Below are positions 47,198 through 59,914 of a stretch of DNA of 64,000 nucleotides, one piece after another. Position 1 is the stretch's first letter, and every line of letters starts with the position of its first letter. This DNA is from Neodiprion pinetum (lineage: Eukaryota; Arthropoda; Insecta; Hymenoptera; Diprionidae), in NCBI RefSeq assembly GCF_021155775.2, contig NC_060238.1:24954470-25018469 (forward strand). The letters are read 5' to 3'. Below the pieces are notes generated by a model. It was not told the DNA's origin, made no database searches, and saw only the letters and a list, made by a program, of their open reading frames with translations. The position numbers were made by a program, and so were the translations under genes.

Positions 47198-48189
47198 GCC
47201 TATTATGCCTGTATCATTCGAATTTTACAAGCCTTTAAAATTTCACGGCCTATTACACTGTTGTATTACACACCTGTAGCGCATTCTTAGCTAACGGCAA
47301 ATAAACCCATAAACAATTAGATGTAGAGAAAGGCTTTGCGACAGACATCGCTGTGATATATAATATTACAAAAGGTTTCGGATTCAATATCCGACACGAG
47401 GGTTAAAAAAGGTAACCCGCGTTGCGAAAACAACGTTAAAAGGGTTCTCCGAGTAAAGAAAGTAAGATGCAATTCAAATGAAGTACAAGCAAAGACAAAA
47501 TCTGAAAAAAGACGGTGCGTCCAATTATATAATTGATATCTCTTTGAAGTGTGAGACATGGTCGTTCACAAAATATTGTTAGTCGACTTGAAGCAACGGT
47601 ATTGGTTGGAATATTTGATAAATCAGTCGATTAGAAGGTTTTAATGTTCATATTATTTAACAGATATAACCGGGGTGACGACTGAACCGAGAAATCAAAG
47701 AAGTGAAGGATTTTTAATAAGAATTCGGAATTCTGCAAAGCTTAGCGAAAGTCTTGAAGAAATTTTGAATATTGGATTCCTCATTCACAGAGAAATTTGG
47801 GGGTCATTAATATCGCTTGGAATCATGTCGTGTATAATCGTGTGATATCGTCTACATACTTTATAATTATTCTGCAAAAACTTAACGCTGACCTGAAAAA
47901 AGCTCCGTGGCACGAGGAACATTATTTTTCGCCTATTTCATCTGATGCCAGCCAATTAGAACGATGAGAATTTTATAAAAACGCATAAAACGGATTGTTA
48001 TCACTTCGTTAAAGTAAAAATTCTACGCAGTTCTCGTTAGGCGTTATCATACGAATTTGCGGTTGAGAAACAAACAAACGAGAGCAAATATGCGTAACAC
48101 GGCGCGCATATGTTGGATATTGATCAAATAATTAATTAGTACGTATTTAGATTATAAGCGTAAATTCCTAAAATCAGGTGGTACAGCTA
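47198..48189. other. spacer between decayed copy 3 and gene 4
   Basis: No coding or repeat structure could be supported here. Confidence 0.45.
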
Positions 48190-48247
48190 GCGTCGCTCTC
48201 GTATCAATGCGTGGCAAAAATTTCGGGATTGACGATCGGTATAAATA
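48190..48247 (+). promoter_or_regulatory. promoter of secreted gene 4
   Basis: The TATA box TATAAATA lies at 48240-48247. The upstream GCGTCGCTCTCGTATCAAT (48190-48208) and TTTCGGGATTGA match the promoter of gene 2 at the same spacing. Confidence 0.78.
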
Positions 48248-48320
48248 CCGACGGACTTGGGATTTGCATTCACCGCTGAATTAGCTACTCAAGCCTAAGT
48301 ACCTCCACATATTCAACAAC

Positions 48321-49332
48321 ATGAAGCAAGTAGCCGCCCTGTTTTTCACCTTTTTGGTGTGCTCCCAACTCTACGCTGTGAGCGACGCTGCTCCCTGTAA
48401 GTATTCACGAACACTGTTTACCTGCAAATAATTGGAAAAACTACTGGATAATACTTTTTTTTATCGTGTAATTATCGGAGGATCAATTCGCCGGATGGTT
48501 ATCGATGTGCCCTTCGAATATATACATTTTATTGCCATGATCTTCCGGTAATAAACTTTTGTGCGAATAATTATACTGATGTCTCTTCATCGCTACAGTG
48601 ATTTTATGAATTTTTATGTTTCAGCTGACCTTTTCTCAAGCCTGACAAGTGCTATAAAAACCGCGGCTGCAACTGCGGCAAATCAGACCTCAACTGCGAT
48701 TGAAACCGCGGAAACCGCGGCTGCAACTGCGGCAAACCAGACTTCAGATGCAGCTTCGGCAGTGTCTTCTGTGGATACAGACGCAGCTTCAGCATTAGCA
48801 TCCGCGGCTTCGTCAGCAGCTTCAGAAGCAGAATCCGCGGCTTCCTCAGCAGCTTCAGCAGCAGAATCTGTGGCTTCTTCAGTGATTTCGAGTGCAGAAT
48901 CTGCCGCCTCATCTTTGACCAGTGATTCATCATCATCGTGCACCGACACGCTGAGTAAGTATACATGTATACGGCATTACCTGCCAGCATCTGCTTTGCG
49001 AGGGACATCAGCTGCAGAAAGTGAAGAATGATACGAAGATGACGATAACGGCACGACATTGCGGCTCTTAACTACATAATTCATGCAGCGAACATGAGAA
49101 CGTTATCGCAGAGCAAGAAACTCCGCGCGTATCGTAGTATACTAATAAAATGAAGCGTACCGAATTATTTTTCGCCGACAGTTATACTCGTGATATTCAT
49201 CAATATTTGCCTGTTTCAGCATGCGGCGAGGCAGCGGTTTCGTCGGCGATAACTGACATGGAATCACTTGCAACCGCCATGAAATCAAACTACGAATCAA
49301 TTGCTGATTTCTGGACTAATTTATTTACGTAG
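48321..49332 (+). CDS. secreted Ser/Ala-rich protein 4
   Basis: Three exons: 48321-48396, 48625-48954 and 49220-49332, giving 172 residues. The signal peptide is MKQVAALFFTFLVCSQLYAVSDA. The middle exon, between phase-1 introns, encodes SDLFSSLTSAIKTAAATAANQ, two copies of a TAAATAANQTS unit, and an Ala/Ser/Glu-rich stretch (ALASAASSAASEAESAASSAA) that would form an amphipathic or coiled helix. It ends SSSSCTDTLT. The last exon encodes CGEAAVSSAITDMESL..IADFWTNLFT. The N- and C-terminal exons match gene 2 closely; the middle differs, with no TTTTEAA array. Two NQT/NQTS sites could be N-glycosylated. A secreted structural role is inferred. Confidence 0.85.
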
Positions 49333-49846
49333 ATTAAATAAAATTCATCACATCCACCCTGAAGATTGCCTGAAGCCTAATGAAATGATAATATATAAAC
49401 TCTAGTAAAGCAGTGTATCTATCAATCGTTAAATTTTACAAAGTTGACATTTTTTTTCGCTCTTGTATGATATTTGGCTGCCAGATTACCCTCGAAACAC
49501 CTGTTAGATATTTTATTAGCTGGCATCGGCACTTGTGTCGAGTAGCTCCGTTATACGAAAGCTTTCAATGTAACGCTGAAACTTTTGTGAACTGAACAGA
49601 TGCGACAAAATAACTAAGCAGGTATACGACAACTCTTTTGTAATAATGTTTAATATTATTAACTATTATTTCATTGCGATTCTCATATAAGTAATATGGT
49701 ATTTTAAGAAATGCGATAACTATGATCATTAAATAAAATATATAACAGATGCAGCTGTACTAGCAAAAATTAGTTACTCGTAGTGACCATAATTACGATG
49801 ACTGAAAACAGAACACACGACGAAAAGACGAAGAATAAAAAAGAAG
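49333..49846. other. 3' UTR of gene 4 and spacer
   Basis: The family 3' UTR motif (CCTGAAGATTGCCTGAAGCC) follows the stop. Nothing else is visible before the tRNA. Confidence 0.5.
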
Positions 49847-49918
49847 TGCGATGGCCGGGAATCGAACCCGGATCAACTGCTTGGAAGGCAACTATGCTGA
49901 CCATTACACCACCATCGC
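49847..49918 (-). tRNA. tRNA-Gly-UCC: tRNA-Gly (anticodon UCC)
   Basis: On the minus strand the 72 bases fold as a full cloverleaf. The acceptor stem GCGATGG pairs with CCATCGC, with discriminator A. The D arm holds box A (TGGTGTAATGGTCAGC), the anticodon loop is CTTCCAA, and the T arm is GGGTTCGATTCCC (box B). Anticodon UCC reads Gly codons GGA/GGG. A run of six T downstream (minus strand, around 49835-49841) is the Pol III terminator. No intron is present. Confidence 0.97.
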
Positions 49919-51767
49919 ACATGATGACGGTAACATTATTTAGTGTTAAGAAGGATTGTAATAACATCTGCTTTTGACTTTGCATACTCTCAACTCGAGA
50001 CTTTTTAACGTATAAATAACAAGTAATATTGGTGATTTATTTAAACTTATTTTGAACTACGTGAAAACCAGCGTATACTAATCTAGAAGATATATGTGTA
50101 AGAGCGTCAATCGCGCTCTATTCTAAATTTAGAATTTAGACGTTAATTGGCAGCTAGCTGATATCGCGATATTTTTGTCGGTAATACAGCGCGAAAAATG
50201 ATTCTTGACACTTTAATTTATATCCAAGAATTAACTGATAACTAATTTCTTTTGTATGAACGTACGTGTACATTTACGTTACGGAGTAAGATCATTCATC
50301 GAACAAACGGTCAAGCAGACGAAAAAGTAGTCAATGAACGTATCCGTTCATTCGCTCGTCGATCTCTCGAATTCACAGAATCATCGTATAGAAACTATGT
50401 TTTGAAAAAAACTTTCAAAATGGAAAATATCGTGACACAAACATGAAGAAAGTGATTATATTCCTAATTGATCGCGGTTATTCCATGTTCGTGCAATGAA
50501 TATAAAATATTATTCATACCTACGTGTATTATATATACGTATAAACAAATAAAGACGAACGACTTCAAAACTTGTCCGTTTTCGTTTCGTGTTTACATGC
50601 CGACAGTATTATCGAACATGCATTGAAGACATCTCCTGAATTCCGTTTGAAATCTCCATGAGGCATCGTCACTGTGCATCAACTGATCCGTATGCTAGAA
50701 GAATTTAGTATAGAAATTAACTTAGTATGCAGGAAACTGATTCACGTTCTTATCAAAGAACAGCCGGCTGCACATCTGAAAGTTAAACGTGTTACACCTG
50801 CATAGAAACCTGATGGTGACAGCGGTCAATTTGAAAGTCTTTGTACAGTATTAGAATTTGAAAATTCACAAGTTGATCAATGAAATGTATATGTGCAGCC
50901 TTTGAATATGAAGTACATGAATTTGAATTACTCCATTCACTATACGCTTTGCGATTATGTGTGTCATTTCTCGTGCAACTTTTTTTTATCATCGCATTAC
51001 GAAGCGAGCTATTTTTAATGATATGAGGGTAAAAACTAGCAACAATGCCGATATTAACACGGGCGCTGAAGAGTTATTATTATCTGTAGAAATTGACTAT
51101 ACGAATTTAAAACACATCAGTGGCACACGCCTTTTAGCCTTATTTTTCGTTTCACGGAGGATTCATTTTACCGAATAACTGAAAGTTCTCCTACTTTCGC
51201 TTTAACAAGTACCTGCGGCCTTGACATTACTGCTGCGTGGAAAGAAATTGGAGCATCGCTACGAACATGAAAAGTCGTTGATCAGGTTTCTTTTATGAGA
51301 AACGTAGACGGTATGTTTGAGGATTTACTATGCCCGTGATTTAGTAACTCAAATCGAAACTTAACTAATAGTAATTACCGTAAAAAACGTAATTAATTAG
51401 TCTCTTGAAGCGATGAGTACAAATTATTCATAGCAATGAAAATCGAAATGAACGCTTCGAAGAAAACTCATATTGCAGTTGGTAGGATCAAAGCATTAAA
51501 AATCCCTGCGTGGGAAATGTAAAAAAGAAATTTAAAAATAAAATGTATCAACAATCTCAAAGGTCAAAGTGACAGAGTTCTGGAGCATGAGACTTAATGG
51601 CAGTCCAGTTCTGACCCCTTGCTTTCCCTGAGAGTAACAAATACCGTTTGCTTCCTTTTTCTTTTCATCGCTCTGGATGAGTGGGTTTCGGATGTTCTCC
51701 TACCACCGCACCTCGTTTCAATAAGACTTCTTTTACCTTCTCTTATTTAAGTAGGGGTTCACGGGGG
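49919..51767. other. gene-free region between the tRNA and the Gly-rich gene
   Basis: AT-rich DNA without supportable frames. The short frames on either strand have no domain or start context. Confidence 0.45.
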
Positions 51768-51774
51768 TATAAAA
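51768..51774 (+). promoter_or_regulatory. TATA box of the Gly/Ser-rich gene
   Basis: TATAAAA preceded by GGGGG, about 145 bp before the ATG at 51915. This strong core fits a tissue-restricted, highly expressed gene. Confidence 0.65.
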
Positions 51775-51914
51775 CAGTAAGAAAGTGATTCGCAGAGCAG
51801 TTTCTACTCGTCTCTAGATCTTTCCGTGTAACACCAAGAGACCGTAGGATAAATTTACAATTTTTAATCTAGTCCGTTACTTTACGTTGGGATTTACGTG
51901 CGAAAGGAGGCATC

Positions 51915-53757
51915 ATGTTTCGTGTAAGCCAAACTTGACAGTAAATAATTTATAGTAATAAGGTAGAGACTATTTCCGAATTTGATTTTGAAAATTTAGT
52001 AAGCAAATAGTCAATTGCATATTACTTCAAAGCCATGAAAAGTAATTTACAGTTACTTCTCTCACCTGAAAAGCTATCAGAAATCTGAAAAGAAAAAACC
52101 TATTTGATTGTAATCAACGTAACCCAAACAGCACAAATCTTGAAGTCGTTAAAAATAAGTCTAAACAGGATGTATTATGCGCCATTTTCTAACGCCTAAA
52201 GGATATCTTTACGTCCAAAAAATATCTTCGTACCTAAAAGATGTCCTTGGGGCGTCAGAGACGCTAGAAATGGCGCATAAGACATCCTTTAGATGTCTTT
52301 TCGACGACTATAAGATTTCTACTGTCTGGGAATCTTTTGCCTGGGTGAACTTTTGTAACAGAGTTTTCTATTCACAGTTTGCTCTAGTCGCAGCGTGCGC
52401 AACTGTCATCTTTGCCGAACCTCCGCCTAGTAAGTATGTCCCAATTTTAAAAAATCGAAGAAATCAGGCCAGCACTTCTGTGCCTTAATTATACCCACTG
52501 AAAAAGCAAAAGCTCAAAAACCAGAGCCATGAAAGTTTCTCCTCTGACTGATCGTTCACATAAACGACACCCGTAACTCACCACCTAATATCAGTCTCCG
52601 TGAATTAATCATCAGGTTACTCGAGCGGAGGATACTCAAGTGGAGGACTTATAGACGGAGGAGGTGGAGGCTATGACTACAGCAGCAGCTCAGGAGGAGG
52701 TGGTTACGACTTCGGCGGCGGAGGAGGAGGAGGCGGTCATGGATCCGACGTTGATTTCGCCAGTTATTCCTCAGGGGGTCTAGGACAGGGTGGAGGAGGC
52801 AGCGGCCACGATAGCTTTTCAGGCGGCTACTCCTCCGGCGGCTATTCCTCCGGAGATCACGGAGGAGGCTCAGGATCTTTAGGCAGCATCGGAAGCTCAT
52901 ATTCCTCAGGAAGTTATGGAGGAGGTTCTAGCAGTCCGCACAGCATCAAGACCTCATACTCCTCCGGAGGTGGTGGTGGTCACGGGGTGTCGAGTCTGGG
53001 TGGCTACTCCTCGGGAGACGGCGGACACTCTGGATCCAGTTTTGGGGGATACTTCGGAGGAGATAGCGGCTCAAGCTTCGGTAGCTACTCGAGTAGCTCC
53101 GCTCCTAGCCACGGAGGATTCAGCGGAAGCAAGGGACACGGTGCACCGAGCTTCGTTGGAGGCGGTTACTCCGTTGGCGGACACTCTTCGAGCCCCGGTA
53201 GTTTCTCCTCCGGAGGATACAAAAGCGGACCGAGTCTAGGAGGAAGCCACGGCGGCAGCAGCTACAGTCTAGGCGGTGGTGGTGGATACCCAGCAAGCTA
53301 TGCTTCCAGTCCCAGCGTAAGTTACTCCTCCGGGGGACACGGGGGAGGAGGATATTCCTCTAGCGGTCCAGGAAGTCGAGGATATTCTTCGGGCGGGCAT
53401 GGAGGAGGTGGATATTCGTCCGGGGGAAGCGGGAAGATCATTTTCGTGAAATCGGGTGGAGGAGGCGGAGGCGGATACTCGAGCGGTCCGAGTCATTCGA
53501 GCGGCTCCAGCTATTCCAGCGGACCGAGCTACTCAAGCGGAATATTTGGAGGCGGCGGGTATAAAGGAAAGATCAGTAGTTTCGACGGCGGTCCATCGTA
53601 TTCAAGTTATTCCGGTCCAAGCTTCGGTAGCAGCCACGGAGGATTCTCTGGAAGCTCCAGCCTCGGAGGTGGATACTCGGTCGGAGGACCTGCTGGATAT
53701 TCCAGTGGTTATTCATCGGGCGGCGGACATGGCAGTTCATTCTCAGGATATGCTTGA
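51915..53757 (+). CDS. secreted Gly/Ser/Tyr-rich structural protein
   Basis: Three exons: 51915-51923, 52378-52429 and 52616-53757, giving 400 residues. Exon 1 is only MFR; joining it to exon 2 gives the signal peptide MFRFALVAACATVIFAEPPP, which confirms the split. The mature protein is almost wholly Gly, Ser, Tyr and His, with recurring YSSGG, GGHGGGGYSS, GGFSGSS and SYSSGPS motifs. The only interruption is GKIIFVKSGG, which resembles conserved hydrophobic islands in insect Gly-rich cuticle and silk-type proteins. There are no Cys. Such proteins form elastic or adhesive matrices; whether this one is cuticle, silk or glue cannot be decided. Intron 1 holds a fold-back repeat. Confidence 0.88.
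52167..52288. repeat. fold-back repeat in intron 1 of the Gly-rich gene
   Basis: AGGATGTATTATGCGCCATTTTCTAACGC at 52167-52195 pairs with 52261-52288 (ACGCTAGAAATGGCGCATAAG...), with two or three mismatches and a one-base bulge. The region between holds several related AGATGTCCTT/ATATCTTT motifs. It looks like a small palindromic MITE. Confidence 0.7.
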
Positions 53758-54106
53758 TTATATCGATTGTAAAGCGTCGTGTTTAGGTTTAATCCAGGTT
53801 GGAGACAATGTTATTGTTATACTATTGTAAATATTTATTTTCATTACCGTCAGCTGTCTGTCTAGGCATAAGTGCACACGTTTTTTACCTGCCTTGTTTA
53901 TAATAAAATACATTGTGAAAATGAACGATTGTCGCGTATAATTCTGACTCCACGTTTTATGATTAATTACCATTAAACACTCCTGGACTAAATTAATGAT
54001 CCCTGTGCAAAAATTTATATATCACTCTTCTTGATGCACTGTTCTGACAGTACGGATCAATCGACGGTCTAGATATATCAGGAACAATGAAAATATTGGA
54101 CATTAG

Positions 54107-57100
54107 TTACTTGGTAGAAATACGTCGAGGATTTATCTTGCTGTGTACAGCCTGTACATCAGGCAGAGCTGTTAAAGGAGGTGTTCTAGAAATTTTAGGT
54201 TTCGCTACAAAAGCCTCTGTTTCATTGTCCAAGGTGAAATCGTATTTTCCATGAGGAGCGGCTCCTGCTTGGTCCTCGCCGTTGCACCCCCTGTATAATA
54301 AAAGTATGTAACTTGAAATTATTTTTGTTATATAAAGTACGTAAAAGGGAGTTGTATGCACATCAAACTAGTCGAGAATAAACTGCTAGGGAGATGACCC
54401 ACTTAGTTGTAGGTCATTTTTGCATACTTCCGTAAAACCGTTAGCAACCAGACTCGACTTGAAGGTGCATTTACTATTTAACACTTGAAAACTGGTTTAC
54501 CAAGAACGACTTTTCTCCTACACTTTTATAAGTTCAAGTGAGAATCTGCCAGCATTTCGTTTATTCAAGATTCTCTACTTTCTCGAAGAGGAATATGCAC
54601 CTGAATTTAAAAAAGAAAGAAAAAAAAACGAGAAAAAGAGAACTGAGGCGTATGTATGCCAGTCGTAAAAGGACGAGTCAATCTAATATATCTTATAAAA
54701 TTGTCGGCACTCCAAACCAAATAAAGTCACACAGTATTCTTTTAACGATTCGCATACATTATGAAATTTTATTTATTAGTTTATATAATAATTTTATAAT
54801 AAAATTGACCGTAAAAAAGTGCAAAAATAAGGAAGCACGTAGTAATAAAGCTATCGTAAAATAACGTAAAACTAGATGAATAAAAAATAAATGGTTTAGA
54901 TTCTTGACTTTCACTCACAGTGAGGCAATGCTGCTAAACTTCTCTGTTTCTGCAAAAAAAAGTTTACACCGTATTAATGATATCGGTCAATTCGTGTTCT
55001 ATTTTTTTAATTATTTAAATTAAAACTGCGTCTTTGACAGTAACAATTTTCGGTTATTGTCAGAACTTAATTGTATATTTTACTGGCCGCTCCAGCTACA
55101 CAACGGACTTTTACGTGTTGTAGAGCATTCGATATTTATGTGGTACATATAGCTGCACTGCTTTCTAAATGCCTTTACCATCATGTATGAGTAGGATCAT
55201 GTGAAAGTTTCCAAACTTTCACTGAAAATGTCGCTTTTATTTTTGTTATTTTTATTTGTCACGTTAGTTTTATCTCCTGCCACAATATGCCCTTTAATAA
55301 TGTCAATCACCTTTTCCACTTTTCATTCAAATTATACAATTTGTGCATCCTGAACTGATTCAAATTTCATACCTGCCACAAGGCTGTTGCAAGCTGTTCC
55401 TAGCGTACTGGACGAAGCTAACGTTGTCTTACTGCTACCCCTGAAAAAATGTGAAAAAATGAACACAATGTGAGTCCAGTGAATATCTGGTAAAAACCTT
55501 ATAACTTTGGCTGCAACATAAATAATAGGAAGCGTTCGAATGTACATAATGTGCCGAAGCTTAATATTTGATGTCAATTACGCACTTGGAGCTTTGATTC
55601 GCATACAAACAGACAGCTGCTTCGCTATTATCTGATTCTTCAGAATAGTTCAATCTGACAGCTTTTAATTTTTGTTCACGTCGTTCGGAAAGACTGACAG
55701 AGTTCAATTTTTGTTTACGTAATGCTTTCGAGCGTCTGTGTGATTTCTGAGACTCGTTGGATTGTCTAGGTTCTGTTGATGATTCCTTTCTTGTCACAGT
55801 CGGTGAGTGAATAGATTTCAAAGTCGGCTGAGCAGATTTGTTAGAAGTGTTTACAGATTCATAGGTCCGAGTAAAACTACAGAAGAATGGAGAGCAAGTA
55901 CTCGTTCGTGATTTGTTAGACCGAACTTCGATCTTAGTATCACTGTCGGTAGTTGCCGTTGTTAGGGAAGCTCTCGAATTCATATCACTGATGGAGCGAC
56001 TGTTTATTTCAGAAAGTGACGGATAAGTCTGAGCCGTTTGCTTTCCCTTAAAAATTAATCGCCAATTCAAAACATTATCTATCTGCATTGTTTTTGTGGA
56101 ACTTGTACCTGTGTCACGTGTGCCGATAGCCTTGACAGCAAAGGTGGTATGTCAAGGTGCAATAACGACTTTATGGGTGAAGTGGCAATGGGTCGTTGGC
56201 AAACAGATTCTTTTCTTCGCAAGGATAAATGTTGCATTGTTAGTCTTTGAGAAAATTAATGCATGACGGATAACGATAATACGTGAGTAAAATTAAACTC
56301 CAAAAATATAAAAGAAGCAAGCTTTACCTCGGGGATAGTCCTATATCTCGCGTCGGTGTTTCAACATCATTTCGATGTTTGCTCAGTGTATTTTTTTGGG
56401 GGTTTGGAATTTTTAACGAATTTCTTCTAGAATGCATCTTTGGTGTTTTTGGTCTAGACTCGAAAACGTTTACACTTTCTGTTTGTGTGATCAATGGCGC
56501 GATGGAATAACATGAAGCGAGCAATGCTTCTCCAGACAATTCACCAGAATGAACTTTGACGGGATCTCCTTCTTCCAGCTCATCTTCCAGTACATCGAGC
56601 TCTTCCTAATTTAAATATCACCTTATATAAATCAATGAAATTCAGTAAGATACGATTATTATTTTGGAAAGCTCACATTATCGTCATCCGCCGTTTCATA
56701 GTCCTCTGAGTTGGTGGTATAATCACGGTTGTGAATTTTTAAAATATGGTCCAAATGTTTTCTACAAATTAATAATCAATCGACAGCGATAAATTAAACA
56801 TCTTTACTGTGAGCCTATATTCACCTTATTTCTCCTGAATTTCGCCCTCGATGATATTCCAATACAGCTGTAAGTCCCGATTTTTTTGCTTCCTCGTTTA
56901 TTACTTGGTTTGATAAAAAACTATTTAATGATCCGTTGATGTAGGGTAGTGCCTGATACAGAAGGTGAACGATAAGTGACTGGCATCAGTAACAATTGAC
57001 AAAATACTCTTTGCACGAATCTTTGTAAATATGCTCACAGGTGCATGATCCGTGGCTAGTAAAGTAGTCAGAGTAGAAATAACCACGGAAGCCATAGCCG

Positions 57101-59914
57101 ATGCTCGTATCTGTGCTGCTTTGTGCAAGGATAGATTCATCAGGAGTGCAGTGGCATATTCCAATCTATACGAGCCAATTTTATCGCTTTCCGACTTCAA
57201 GTGAAATATCAGCCATTCCACAAGTCCAGTTTCGATCATGTAGAGTCGTTGCTGTTTTCGCAATGACATTTTTTGCAGCATTGCGATTATCATATCGCAA
57301 GTGAATGAATCTATCGACTCACCATTGTTTCCATTGAGGCATTTGACAATCTGAAACAAGATGGTTTATAATTTCCACGATTTTTGGAATATTCACATTG
57401 TACTTTAAGCTTACCAAGTTGAGCAGCGTAGCTCCAACAGCCAAGTAATCTCTCCCGCATCTCAGAGAAGCCAAAGTGTTGATTAACCTCGCTGCTGACT
57501 GTTGCAGGGGATGAGGAGTGGCTACGTCTTTGGGCATTAATAAATAAGGCAGGATTTGTTTACCGCTGTCGCAAGCCACTTGAGCATGTAGTCCCAAAAT
57601 ATCTCCTCTCAGGTACTCGTTCACAGTTTCATCCCGGTCTCCCGGTTGACTGAGAGTAAGTTTCTGTAAGAACGACGGTCTTGATAATAGTGATTAATTC
57701 AGTTTGCCATACAGGATCGTATTTCTGGTGTCATGTACAAATTTTATCCGAAACTGTATTATGGACCGTACTCACCCAACGCAAGGCTTGCAATAGTAAT
57801 AACTTTGTTTTAACGCTCCCATTGATCAAATGAAATTTAATTTTTTTGTAATCCAATAGTTTTGGAGATACAGAATTGATGTTAAGGCCAATGTGACTGG
57901 GTGCTTCTGTGAGGTCTGTATGTTTTAATTCCACTTCTTGATCAAGCAATGTTTTCGTCTAAGGATCACATTGCATGAAAGTTTAGTGAACAATGAGAAA
58001 AAGAATCAAATTTATCTGCCCACAAAATCATTCAGCTTACCTCAGAAGTATTTTCTCTTACGTTATGATTGAAGAGGTCTGGAAATATGGTGATACATGA
58101 TTCCAACATATTTTGCAGATCGACTGCCTCTCCTCTGACTGAATTTTCAAGCGCAGCCGTTAATTCTCCGGCGATTCCTATCAACTTATGATAATCCGAA
58201 TGTAGTTTGTGAAATCTGATCTTCAACTTTTCATGGTTGCTTTGAATACTGTACAAATGAGATTTAGTCAGTGATAATTCTGGGTTCGTTTGAATCGGTG
58301 TTTTCATGTTTTTTGTTAGCATAGAACAATTCAAAACTGCTGCAGGCTGGCGGAGATCGCTTGTAGATATAAAATTTGTCGTCGTCGTTACGGTACTGAT
58401 CCGGGTCTGTGCGCTTCTGATGAGACAAAAATTGAACATTCAAGAATATAGGATCGTTCGTCTAACAGTAATATTCTTCGCCTCATTTCAATACTTACTT
58501 GGAATGTATTCTACATGAGCGTTTCTTAGCATGGCAGCCAAGTCGATCAATTATGTTGTGATTTTCTCTAAACATTGGGATATTTCTATCATTCGGGGCA
58601 ATATCTATGTTATCCACTGTTTGCTGGGGAATCAGTCTCATTATTGTACTTCTGGTTATCTCCAACGGCATTCTCGGAACATCATTTTGAACCATAGGTA
58701 TCTTGCCAGCTGGATTCATACTCATTAATTTGTCCTCGAAGTCTTTCAAATTCTCACACGTCAGAGGCACGTTTACAACATTTCCTTGAACGCATACGTA
58801 AGGTCTGCTTGCCGTTGTCATCGTCTCTGTGGACGTTTTTTGAGATGCCGTTAATCGAATCTGAGGACAAGATATCAAAGAATCATGAATTAAGTTTGCT
58901 TTTGATGAACACACCGTTTTACGCCAATTACGATACAAGTACCTGCTTCCGATTCATGAGGAAAACTTGTATAGTCTTTGTCAACTCCTCCATCCAACTA
59001 ATTTCGAATAATTCTGGGAACGTAGTGTAGGTTTGATCATCATCCAGGCAGGGAAGGGCAAAAAAAGGTAAAAAATCCGTTTTCTCTTCAAATTCGCGAC
59101 CATCTGTCTCCATATAAGTTCTCAGTTGTTCCATGGCGTCAGTCATCATTTGCTTCGATTGATTATCATCTCCCTGTGGTAGAAATTTATAAACAAAACC
59201 ATCTTTCTAATCGTGCTCAGTATCGGAGCCAAACATACTAGAGAGAAAAGCGAACCTCTCTTCCAAGAAAATACATTTCAGCAGCGTTCTCAAGTATTTT
59301 CATCATTTGTGTTCTCGAAACTTCGTCAGACCCTGTATTTGAGAAAATCAGTTGGAATTTGACAGTGAAATTCAAACATACCGAAGTAATAACGATAAGA
59401 GAAACACATGCTCACTCTGATCTCTTAGTAGATCCAGTTTTTTGATTCTCAGTGGCAAAACAGCAAAATGCAGGTGAAGTTTGAAGCTCAGCACTTTGTA
59501 TTCTGTAGTTTCTCTAATGCTTTGTGGGATCAAGTTATTCCAGAGCTGCGATCAGCAGAAAGAACAACAATTAGACTTCAATATTCTTCTCGATTAGATG
59601 GTGCTACCTTCGAACCTTACATTAAAAAATTGCTTCCAATTCCCAGCGACGTACTGGGACATAACTGCCTTGCAGACGTCCTTGGGTATCGCATTTTTGG
59701 TGCAGAGATGTTCGGTGAGAACATCGAACCCAAGTTTAGGCGCCTCGTGAACCAAGCAATCGGCCGTACTCTCGAACTCATTGTAAAGTAAAAACTACGA
59801 CAAAAGCAGAAAATAGAATGATTGCCCCTTATCTAGCGAATCTAGGCTTATTGTTAACTTTTGTAATACGATATGACAGACCTGATGAATCAGTTTAACC
59901 AGACAGTCATTGAC
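54107..59914 (-). CDS. ARMC9: ARMC9 homologue (LisH and armadillo-repeat ciliary protein)
   Basis: Eighteen coding exons, all joined in frame. In minus order they are 59882-59914, 59621-59794, 59416-59545, 59256-59332, 58943-59173, 58499-58860, 58041-58416, 57776-57958, 57415-57663, 57039-57350, 56825-56952, 56677-56761, 56328-56605, 56109-56244, 55586-56046, 55373-55440, 54919-54949 and 54107-54290. ARMC9 acts at the ciliary base and controls ciliary stability; it is a Joubert-syndrome gene in humans. The LisH region is LVKLIHQFLLYNEFESTADCL. LWNNLIPQSIRET, LHLHFAV and TDFLPFFALP match human ARMC9, as do YHKLIGIAGELTAALE, LLLQALRW, the armadillo core (ARLINTLASLRCGRDYLA, LEYATALLMNL) and LPYINGSLNSFLS. 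The Ser-rich tail is poorly conserved. The first coding exon is uncertain: no in-frame ATG precedes 59914, and ATG/GTAAAAG at 60049-60051 would supply an initiator-only exon. Confidence 0.88.

Noticed and set aside
48652..49059. Minus-strand frames over secreted gene 4
   Set aside because: They are Leu/Lys/Arg-rich antisense readings of the Ser/Ala-rich exon and cross a confirmed splice site of the plus-strand gene.
56083..56108. A 26-nt intron in ARMC9
   Set aside because: A first reading needed this very short intron to stay in frame. Using the acceptor TTTTTAAG before GGAAAGCAAACG gives a normal 62-nt intron in the same phase, so the short intron is not needed.
59468..59791. Plus-strand 107-codon frame starting MQVKFEAQHFVF
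   Set aside because: The opposite strand encodes ARMC9 exons 2 and 3 with clean splice sites and strong similarity (LWNNLIPQSIRET, LHLHFAV). The plus frame is their shadow.
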